In this document: in pieces, positions 43,013 to 50,054 of the stretch | How the letters are laid out: every line of letters starts with the position of its first letter | How positions within the stretch are numbered: the first letter of the stretch is position 1 | From: UBA6168 sp964508135 | GTDB taxonomy: Bacteria; Bacteroidota; Bacteroidia; Chitinophagales; Saprospiraceae | Assembly: GCA_964508135.1 (NCBI GenBank) | Contig: CAZDSU010000025.1 | Location: forward strand, 1-64,000 | Length of the DNA stretch: 64,000 bases | Direction: 5' to 3' | Position numbers and translations under genes: made by a program | Notes under the pieces: model-generated | What the model saw: the letters and a program-made list of their open reading frames with translations, nothing else | Database searches by the model: none | Told to the model about the DNA's origin: nothing

Positions 43013-44096
43013 AAATTTCAAAGCCCTCAAAGAAGCTGACATTTCATTGGGCAGGCTCAACCTGCTGGCTGGCATTAATGGCATGGGTAAATCAAGCCTT
43101 GTCCAGATGCTTCTACTTCTAAAGCAATCCAATAGGTTGGAAGATGGGATGTTGGCGTTGAATGATGAGGAATTTGCAGGCTTGGGTAGGGGCAGGGATG
43201 TGTATTATCAATTTAGCGATGAAAAATACATTTCTTTTGGTTTGGAAAATGATGAAGGAATGTCGAGAAGCTGGCAATTTGAATACCAAGCAGACAGGGA
43301 GTTTTTGCAGAGCGAGCAAAAACATGATTATGGGCAACTGAATGCTAACTTCAACCTCTTTTCAGATAACTTTCAGTATTTGAACGCTGAAAGAATTGGT
43401 CCCCGTGTATCTTATCGCCTATCAACTGGCTATATAGAAAATCGTAAGCAAATCGGCTCAAAAGGAGAATTTGCTGTCCACTATCTTAGTGTCTTTGGTT
43501 CCAGCGAGAAAGTTCTTTTTGATGCCTTGCATCACCCAAAGGCCCGTTCCAGTTCGCTCATCCATGAAGTAGATGCTTGGTTAGGTGAAATTTCACCGGG
43601 TACAAAACTGAATACAACACCTGTTCCTGGCGCTGACATGGTATTGCTCGACATCCAGTTTGAAACTAAAATAGAATACACCAACCGCTATCGCCCCGTC
43701 AACGTCGGCTTCGGCATCAGCTATGTGTTACCAGTCATTTTGGCCCTCCTCATGGCCAAAAAAGACCGTCTCATCATCATCGAAAATCCAGAAGCGCATT
43801 TGCATCCAAAAGGGCAGGCAGAAATGGGTAGGCTCATGGCACTCGCCGCACAAGCCGGAGCACAAATCATTGCCGAAACGCACAGCGACCATATCCTTAA
43901 CGGCGTGAGGGTAGCGGTAAAAAACGGTGACATCCCAAATGACGATGCCCGCATTTTCTTCTTCGACCGCACGACCACCGACTTCGAGCAGTATTCCTAT
44001 GTCACGCCCATCAAGATTGACCACAAGGGCGAACTGAGCGAGTACCCGCCCAACTTCCTCGACGAGTGGAACAACCAACTTTTCAAGCTCATCTAA
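42990..44096 (+). CDS. SMC-like AAA ATPase, DUF3696 type
   Basis: A 368-residue ATPase. The N-terminus LKRLQIKNFKALKEADISL with Walker A INGMGKSSLVQ, and the C-terminal IIIENPEAHLHPKGQAEMGR (Walker B), IIAETHSDHILNG (switch His) and the closing PPNFLDEWNNQLFKLI, are those of DUF3696 ATPases. No nuclease domain is fused, so a partner must supply the effector. The next gene, 15 nt downstream, encodes a toxin-like protein and is the obvious candidate. The first 680 bp are AT-rich and the rest GC-rich, with the change at about 43,670. Confidence 0.85.
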   Translation: MLKRLQIKNFKALKEADISLGRLNLLAGINGMGKSSLVQMLLLLKQSNRLEDGMLALNDEEFAGLGRGRDVYYQFSDEKYISFGLENDEGMSRSWQFEYQADREFLQSEQKHDYGQLNANFNLFSDNFQYLNAERIGPRVSYRLSTGYIENRKQIGSKGEFAVHYLSVFGSSEKVLFDALHHPKARSSSLIHEVDAWLGEISPGTKLNTTPVPGADMVLLDIQFETKIEYTNRYRPVNVGFGISYVLPVILALLMAKKDRLIIIENPEAHLHPKGQAEMGRLMALAAQAGAQIIAETHSDHILNGVRVAVKNGDIPNDDARIFFFDRTTTDFEQYSYVTPIKIDHKGELSEYPPNFLDEWNNQLFKLI

Positions 44097-44111
44097 ACCC
44101 CTGCCCGGCCA

Positions 44112-44975
44112 ATGGAACTCATCCTCAACGAACTTTCCGTTCAAGACCTGGCAGGCACGCCCGACGATGCCCGGCAGGCCATGAATGCTTTGTTGCTGCT
44201 TTGCAAAAAGGCAAAAGACGATATGGGGTGCAATGGGCTTCGGCTACCCAATGCCGATTTTTTCAACCAGGAACTGGTGGCTGGATACACGCTTATTGAC
44301 TGGATGACCGAACCCGCAGGGAATCGTACCTTGCAAACACTGTTCAATGGTCTTCGACGATTGCCTTATTTTGAGGATTTGGAAGAAGCTGCCGAGAATG
44401 AGTACATCCTTTCAAAGTTCTACCTCAACGAGCCAGAGCATCCCGCCTTCGACACCGAAGTACATGGCCTCGCCAATGCTTGGCTGAAACGCAGCCTCTC
44501 CGTCAGCTTCTGCTCGCACCCTGTCTGGTCGAAATGCCAAATCGGCCTAACCATTGACCGAAATGAAGCAGGCACCGAGGATGTTGAAGTTTATCATGCC
44601 TGTGCCGACGCCTGTTTAAATGAGGACTTCAAGGAGTGGTTCCGAAAAGAACACCTCCCGCCGTTGCGCACCCACGAGGATGTGGACGTTTGGTTTCCAG
44701 TTGAACAGTACAACCTGACCGACCAAGCCAAAGACGACCTCATTCTCATGTATGAAGAAAATCTGCACAAGCTGATTGGCGAGATTGAAAGCATGATAAA
44801 AGAAATCCAAATAGACCCCATGAAGGGCACCGGAAAGCCAAAGACCCTGAAGGGTGACCTTGCGGGCTGGATGTCCAGAAGAGTAACCGATAAACACCGA
44901 TTGGTGTACAACTATAAACCAAAAGAAAATGTGCTTGAAATTTATAGATGCTATGACCATTACGACGACAAATAA
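44112..44975 (+). CDS. Effector-like protein with C-terminal YoeB/Txe toxin domain
   Basis: A 287-residue protein. The N-terminal 220 residues (LILNELSVQDLAGTPDDARQ, ANAWLKRSLSVSFCSHPVW) resemble proteins that accompany DUF3696-type ATPases in defence loci. The C-terminal 65 residues match YoeB mRNA interferases: KEIQIDPMKGTGKPKTLKGD, LAGWMSRRVTDKHRLVYNY, EIYRCYDHY. YoeB residues R65 and H83 have clear equivalents (KHRLVY, YDHY). The position of E46 is Lys here, so activity may be altered. No YefM-type antitoxin gene is adjacent. I infer that the ATPase encoded 15 nt upstream controls the toxin, giving a two-gene abortive-infection module. This is a proposal, not an established system. Confidence 0.7.
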   Translation: MELILNELSVQDLAGTPDDARQAMNALLLLCKKAKDDMGCNGLRLPNADFFNQELVAGYTLIDWMTEPAGNRTLQTLFNGLRRLPYFEDLEEAAENEYILSKFYLNEPEHPAFDTEVHGLANAWLKRSLSVSFCSHPVWSKCQIGLTIDRNEAGTEDVEVYHACADACLNEDFKEWFRKEHLPPLRTHEDVDVWFPVEQYNLTDQAKDDLILMYEENLHKLIGEIESMIKEIQIDPMKGTGKPKTLKGDLAGWMSRRVTDKHRLVYNYKPKENVLEIYRCYDHYDDK

Positions 44976-45009
44976 TTCCTAAACAATCAAGCACTAATTA
45001 CCATTCAAA

Positions 45010-47955
45010 ATGAAATCCTTCATCGAAGCCCAATTCCCCGTCGCCAAAGTCTCCAAGGAAAGCTACAAGGAGCGCATGGCAAACGTCGGGCAGACCCTCA
45101 CCGGCCTCGGCAAATGGTGGGGGCGCAAACCCCTCGTGCTCGTGCGGGCCACCATCCTCGGCCTGCTCATGCCCGCCTCCGGCGACCCCGTGCGGGATAG
45201 AGAGATTTTCCTGAAACTCATGGCCATGGACGACGATGGGCTTTGGCAGCGCCGCTACAAAACCCTCTCCGTCAAAGACTTGTATGACAAATGCACCCCC
45301 GAAGACCGGGACGAATATTTTGAAGGTGGCAGTGGCTCCTCCCCCTCCTTGGGAGGGGGCCGGGGGGAGGCCAAATGGAAAAAAGGCGTCTCCCCCGCCG
45401 AAAAAGACGCCCTCCAAAAGAAAGTCTTCCTCACCCTCAGCTACGACGAAAAGCTCCTCCTCTGCCAGCGGCCCGAACACCTCGACAACCTGACCGAAGA
45501 TGCCTGGGCCGACATCAACGCCTACCTCGGTACCGATGCCCATGCGCTGCCCGAACTCGTGGCGCAGCTCGGCCAGCGGCAGTTCGGACGGGTACCCAGG
45601 GTAGGGGATGCCTTCTGCGGCGGCGGCTCCATCCCCTTCGAAGCGGCTCGGCTCGGCTGCGAAGCTTATGGCTCCGACCTCAACCCCGTGGCGGCCCTCC
45701 TCACCTGGGCTGCCCTCCATATCGTGGGCGGCGGCGAGGAAGTGGTGGAACAGGTGAAAAAAGCACAGCAGGAAGTTTACAATGCCGTGGATGCCCAAAT
45801 CACCCACTGGGGCATCGAGCACAACGAAAAGGGCTGGCGGGCCGACGCCTACCTCTACTGCGTGGAGGCCCGTGACCCGCAGAGCGGCTACCTCGTGCCC
45901 CTCGCCCCCTCGTGGGTCATCGGCGAAAAGACGAAGTGCATTGCGAAGCTGGTAAAAAACGACGCTGAAAAGCGCTACGACCTCGAAATACACAGCGGCG
46001 TGAGCGACGCTGAAATGGCCGCCGCCAAAGCCGCTGGCACCGTGCAGGGCAATGCCCTCGTGAACCCCGACAACCCCGACGAGCGCACTCCCATGGGCAC
46101 GCTGCGGGGGCAGCATGGCCTGCGCCTCTGGGAAAACGACGACATCACGCCCCGCCCCGACGACGTGTTCCAGGAGCGGCTCTACTGCATCCGTTACGTG
46201 CAGACCTACTACCTGAACGCCGCTGGCGAGGAAGTGACCCTACGACCCGGCAACCCCGTGCCGGAGCACGTGAAACTCCTTACCCGCAAGCACTACTGCA
46301 CCCCCGATGCCGCCGACCTCCAACGGGAAACCAAAGTGCTGGCCCTGCTGCGTGAGCGCTTCCACGAATGGCAGGAGAAGGGGTATATTCCTTCCGCAAA
46401 AATCCCGGACGACGGCGACAAAACCGAAGAACCCCGCCGAAACAGGGGCTGGGCGTTCTGGCATCAGTTGTTTAATCCGAGGCAGTTGTTGATAAATGGG
46501 CTGTTTTCTGAAATGTCTGTGAAGTTGGCATCCAAAGACATCCAGCCATACCTTATTTTAGGAGTAGGTAAACTTGCGAATTGGAACTCTAAACTTATTC
46601 AGTATGGAGTTGGAGGTTCAAGGTCTTCCTTTTCACAGTCCTTTTCTAATCAGGCTCTTAATACAATGTACGATGGTGGAGCAAAAGGATTAGACCAACT
46701 TGTGGGCAGTTGGAAATATGAAATAGAGAATGAGAAAGTTATTAACCCGAAATCAAAAATTACCTTGAATGATGCAAGGTCTTTGAGTGATGAAAATGAG
46801 TTTTGGATAACCGACCCACCCTACGCCGATGCCGTAAACTACCATGAACTTGCTGATTTTTTCCTCGCTTGGTACGAAAAGCATATCCCCCGCCTTTTCC
46901 CCACTTGGTACACCGAGAGCCGTAAAGCCCTCGCCATCCGGGGCAGTGAGCGGGACTTCCGCCTCGGCATGGTGGACGCCTACCGCAACCTAGCCAACCA
47001 CATGCCCGACAACGGGGCGCAGGTGGTCATGTTCACCCACCAGAGCAGCGCCGTCTGGGCCGATTTGGCGCTCATCCTCTGGGCGGCGGGCCTGCAAGTG
47101 AGCGCCGCCTGGACCATCCAGACCGAGACCAGCTCCGCCCTCAAGACCGGCAACTACGTGCAGGGCACGGTCATCATGGTGCTGCGCAAACAGGTGAGCG
47201 ACGAGGTGGGCTTCCTCTTCGACATCCAGGCCGACGTGGAGCAGGGCGTGCGGGAGCAACTGCGCTACATGACCGAGATAGAAGACCGGGATGACCCCAA
47301 TTTCGAGGATACCGACTACCAGCTCGCCGCCTACGCCGCCGCCCTGCGGGAGCTGACCCGCTACCGCCGCATCGAGGACATTGACATCCAGTACGAACTC
47401 ACCCGGGAGCGCCGCAGCGGTGACCAGAGCGAAATCGAAAAAATCATCGAAAGCGCCGTGCGGGTGGCCATGGACTACCTCGTGCCGCCCGGCTTCGACC
47501 AGGGCCTCTGGCGCAGCCTCACCCCAGAGGAGCGTTTCTACATCAAAGGACTGGAGGTGCAGAGCCACGGTGAGCACCGCAGCGGCGTCTATCAGGAAAT
47601 GGCACGGGGCTACGGCCTGCGGGACTACCGCCTCTTCCTCCGCAGCGACAAGGCCAACGAGACCCGCCTGATGACCGCCATTGAGTTCGGCAACAAGGAA
47701 CTGAAACAGGAGGGCTTCGGGCAGTCGCTGCTGCGCCAGGTGCTGTTCGCCATCCGCCTCACCCACACCGAGGACAATCCCCGGCCCGGCCGCCAGTGGT
47801 TCTACGCCGAGCTGCCTGATTATTGGAACAACCGCCAGCGCATCCTCCACCTGCTGCGCTACCTCGAAACCCGCTGCGAGGGCATCGAGCATTGGCAGGA
47901 AGACGTGGCGGCAGCGAGGGTGCTGCGGGGGTTTGTGGAGAATGATAGTGTGTAG
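45010..47955 (+). CDS. DUF1156 DNA methyltransferase of the defence island
   Basis: A 981-residue protein. The N-terminal DUF1156 segment is FIEAQFPVAKVSKESYKERM, then LGKWWGRKPLVLVRATILG. AdoMet motif I is VGDAFCGGGSIPFEAARLGC (about 197-216) and the catalytic DPPY motif is WITDPPYADAVNYHE (about 598-612). The order motif I, then a long region, then DPPY fits an alpha-class amino-methyltransferase whose target-recognition region lies in between. Exactly there (46,470-46,810) the DNA turns AT-rich. A hairpin repeat adds an in-frame SSPSLGGGRGEAK stretch near residue 115. It probably marks host DNA for the DUF499/helicase system. Confidence 0.85.
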   Translation: MKSFIEAQFPVAKVSKESYKERMANVGQTLTGLGKWWGRKPLVLVRATILGLLMPASGDPVRDREIFLKLMAMDDDGLWQRRYKTLSVKDLYDKCTPEDRDEYFEGGSGSSPSLGGGRGEAKWKKGVSPAEKDALQKKVFLTLSYDEKLLLCQRPEHLDNLTEDAWADINAYLGTDAHALPELVAQLGQRQFGRVPRVGDAFCGGGSIPFEAARLGCEAYGSDLNPVAALLTWAALHIVGGGEEVVEQVKKAQQEVYNAVDAQITHWGIEHNEKGWRADAYLYCVEARDPQSGYLVPLAPSWVIGEKTKCIAKLVKNDAEKRYDLEIHSGVSDAEMAAAKAAGTVQGNALVNPDNPDERTPMGTLRGQHGLRLWENDDITPRPDDVFQERLYCIRYVQTYYLNAAGEEVTLRPGNPVPEHVKLLTRKHYCTPDAADLQRETKVLALLRERFHEWQEKGYIPSAKIPDDGDKTEEPRRNRGWAFWHQLFNPRQLLINGLFSEMSVKLASKDIQPYLILGVGKLANWNSKLIQYGVGGSRSSFSQSFSNQALNTMYDGGAKGLDQLVGSWKYEIENEKVINPKSKITLNDARSLSDENEFWITDPPYADAVNYHELADFFLAWYEKHIPRLFPTWYTESRKALAIRGSERDFRLGMVDAYRNLANHMPDNGAQVVMFTHQSSAVWADLALILWAAGLQVSAAWTIQTETSSALKTGNYVQGTVIMVLRKQVSDEVGFLFDIQADVEQGVREQLRYMTEIEDRDDPNFEDTDYQLAAYAAALRELTRYRRIEDIDIQYELTRERRSGDQSEIEKIIESAVRVAMDYLVPPGFDQGLWRSLTPEERFYIKGLEVQSHGEHRSGVYQEMARGYGLRDYRLFLRSDKANETRLMTAIEFGNKELKQEGFGQSLLRQVLFAIRLTHTEDNPRPGRQWFYAELPDYWNNRQRILHLLRYLETRCEGIEHWQEDVAAARVLRGFVENDSV
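45338..45373 (+). repeat. In-frame CCCCCTCC hairpin repeat in the DUF1156 gene
   Basis: CCCCTCCTTGGGAGGGG followed by GCCGGGGGGAGGCC is the same element as at 20094-20132 in the VirE_N/DUF3987 gene. Both are read in the frame giving GGRGEA. It may be a mobile hairpin that inserts without breaking frames. Confidence 0.75.
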
Positions 47956-48040
47956 GAATGGTGAATAGGTGCTTCAATTTTAAAAAATAAAAATTTCTTT
48001 TCTTTTGCTAAAAAAATAAACTTTAGCACGGTTTTACGTT

Positions 48041-48048
48041 TACATTTG
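48041..48048 (+). promoter_or_regulatory. Probable promoter of the RloA-RloB-helicase genes
   Basis: TACATTTG is a perfect TAnnTTTG element 27 nt upstream of the ATG at 48076. It stands in a 120-nt AT-rich gap after the methyltransferase gene, so this three-gene group can be transcribed separately. Confidence 0.55.
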
Positions 48049-48075
48049 AGAAATATTCTCAAAAAGAGTCAAAAA

Positions 48076-49386
48076 ATGCTACTCGAATTCACTATCGGCA
48101 ATTTTCTCTCTTTCAAAGAACCTGTCACCCTGAACCTGGAAACCTCCTCCATCTCCGATTTCCAGGAGAACAGTTTCAGCCAAGGGAAGCACAGTCTTTT
48201 AAAGAGCGCTGCCATTTATGGTGCCAATGCCAGCGGCAAGTCCAACCTCGTCCATGCCATTTCCGAAATGCGCAACATCGTGAAGACCTCCGCCAAGATG
48301 TCTTCCACAGATGTGTTCAGTGTTACGCCCTTCCTGCTCGATACGGACACGTCGACCAAGCCCTGCTTTTTCGAAATCCTGTTCCTGTTGGACGACCTGC
48401 GGTATCGCTACGGTTTTGAAATCTCGCCCTCGAAGGTTCATACCGAATGGCTTTATCAGGCCAAGGCGCAGGCGGAAAAGCCGCTGTTCATCCGTGATGG
48501 CGATGCCATCGAGGTGTCCCCAAAGTTCCCGGAGGGCAAGAGCCTGGCGGAAAAGACCCGTGACAATGCGCTGTTCCTGGCAGTCTGCGACCAGTTCAAC
48601 GGGGCCATTTCCGCCAAAATCGTCCAGTGGTTCACCAACTGCAACACGATTTCCGGCCTGAGCCACGAGAACTACCGGGGCGTCACCTTCAAGATGTTGA
48701 ACGATGAAGCCTGCCGCCCGGCCATGCTCGATTTTTTGGAAAAACTGGATTTGGGGTTCAAAGAGGTGCAGGTAGCAGAGGAGGATTTCAGCCCGGAAAG
48801 GCTGCCTGAAAACATTTCGCTGGCCATGCGCTTGCGGCTTTCGTCCGACCTAAAGGGCAAAAAGATGTTGAGCTTCAAGGCCGTCCATGATTTGTACAGT
48901 CCGGCTGGGGAGATGGTAGGCAAAAAGGAATTCGACCTTGATACGCAGGAGTCTTCCGGCACCAACAAAGTCTTCGATTTGCTCGGCCCGTTCTTCGATA
49001 CCCTGCTGTCGGGCAGGGTGCTCGTGGTGGATGAGTTGGACGCCAAGCTACACCCGCTGCTTACCAAGGCGTTGGTTTCCCTGTTCAATTCGACGGAGAC
49101 GAACCCGCTGAACGCCCAGCTCATTTTTGCCACGCACGATACGAACCTGCTCACCTACGGCAATTTTCGGCGGGACCAGATTTACTTCGTGGAAAAGGAC
49201 AGACAAGGGGCGAGCAATCTTTACTCCCTCGTCGAGTACAAAGAGGAAGGGGGGACTACCGTGCGCAAGGATCGTTCTTTCGAGAAGGATTATGTGCAGG
49301 GGCGGTATGGCGCTATTCCTTATTTAGGTGACTTTTCAAAACTCTTTCATGCATGGCAAGAACAGAAAAAGTCCCTAACGAGCTAA
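48076..49386 (+). CDS. RloA/AbiLi-like AAA ATPase
   Basis: A 436-residue ATPase of the OLD/RloA type. The N-terminus LLEFTIGNFLSFKEPVTLNL with Walker A YGANASGKSNLVHAI, and the C-terminal VLVVDELDAKLHPLLTKAL (Walker B) and LIFATHDTNLLTYG, are characteristic. In AbiL/RloAB phage-exclusion pairs this ATPase acts with a TOPRIM-like RloB protein, here encoded with a 34-bp overlap. The start at 48076 follows the promoter; an in-frame ATG at 48046 lies within the promoter and is unlikely. Confidence 0.85.
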   Translation: MLLEFTIGNFLSFKEPVTLNLETSSISDFQENSFSQGKHSLLKSAAIYGANASGKSNLVHAISEMRNIVKTSAKMSSTDVFSVTPFLLDTDTSTKPCFFEILFLLDDLRYRYGFEISPSKVHTEWLYQAKAQAEKPLFIRDGDAIEVSPKFPEGKSLAEKTRDNALFLAVCDQFNGAISAKIVQWFTNCNTISGLSHENYRGVTFKMLNDEACRPAMLDFLEKLDLGFKEVQVAEEDFSPERLPENISLAMRLRLSSDLKGKKMLSFKAVHDLYSPAGEMVGKKEFDLDTQESSGTNKVFDLLGPFFDTLLSGRVLVVDELDAKLHPLLTKALVSLFNSTETNPLNAQLIFATHDTNLLTYGNFRRDQIYFVEKDRQGASNLYSLVEYKEEGGTTVRKDRSFEKDYVQGRYGAIPYLGDFSKLFHAWQEQKKSLTS

Positions 49387-50054
49387 AGAAACGGCTGCAA
49401 CGCCAAGAGCATAGGAGACGGGAAGAAATACGGTCAAAGCGACTGTATTTCCTCATCGTCTGTGAGGGGGAGAAGACGGAACCGCTTTATTTTGAAGCGC
49501 TTAAAAAAGACCTTCCCAAGGGCATTCTGGAAAATGCGGTCATCGAAATCGAAGGGGAAGGAAAGAATACCCTCAGCTTGATAGAAAGCGTGGCGAAAAT
49601 CAGGGAACGCCGGGAAGCCGAGTCGGGCCGCAGCTATGACCAGACCTGGGCGGTTTTCGATAGGGATAGTTTTTTGCCACAGAATTTCAACAATGCCATT
49701 TTCAAGGCAAGGCAAGCGCAACCCGAGATAAAATGTGCATGGTCAAACGAGGCTTTCGAGCTTTGGTACTTGCTGCATTTTGAGTTTTATCAAGATGCTG
49801 CTTCACGCCGCTTTTACCAAGAACGGCTTGAACAAGCTGTTGCCCGTCGAACAGGCAAGGCTTACCGCTATCAGAAAAACGACCCCAATATGTACCATTT
49901 GCTAAAGGAGCATGGCAATCAACAGCAAGCCATGGAATGGGCAGAGAGCCTCGAACAATGGCATCATGGCGAGAACTTCGCCGACCACAATCCCTGCACT
50001 TTGGTTTACAGGCTCATCAAAGCATTGACCAGCCCTGAAAACGGAACAACATGA
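49353..50054 (+). CDS. RloB/AbiLii-like TOPRIM-type nuclease
   Basis: A 233-residue protein of the RloB family: basic N-terminus (LKKRLQRQEHRRREEIRSKR), then YFLIVCEGEKTEPLYFEAL, in which the Glu matches the TOPRIM acidic residue. Next come WAVFDRDSF (the DxD-type pair), AWSNEAFELWYLLHFE, and YQKNDPNMYHLLKEH. RloB is the effector paired with RloA ATPases in AbiL-like abortive infection. It overlaps the upstream ATPase by 34 bp and the downstream helicase by 4 bp. Confidence 0.85.
   Translation: MARTEKVPNELKKRLQRQEHRRREEIRSKRLYFLIVCEGEKTEPLYFEALKKDLPKGILENAVIEIEGEGKNTLSLIESVAKIRERREAESGRSYDQTWAVFDRDSFLPQNFNNAIFKARQAQPEIKCAWSNEAFELWYLLHFEFYQDAASRRFYQERLEQAVARRTGKAYRYQKNDPNMYHLLKEHGNQQQAMEWAESLEQWHHGENFADHNPCTLVYRLIKALTSPENGTT

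Noticed and set aside
44998..46116. Long minus-strand open frame opposite the DUF1156 gene
   Set aside because: It is the antisense of a GC-rich, well-supported methyltransferase, shows H/G/V-rich shadow composition and matches no family.
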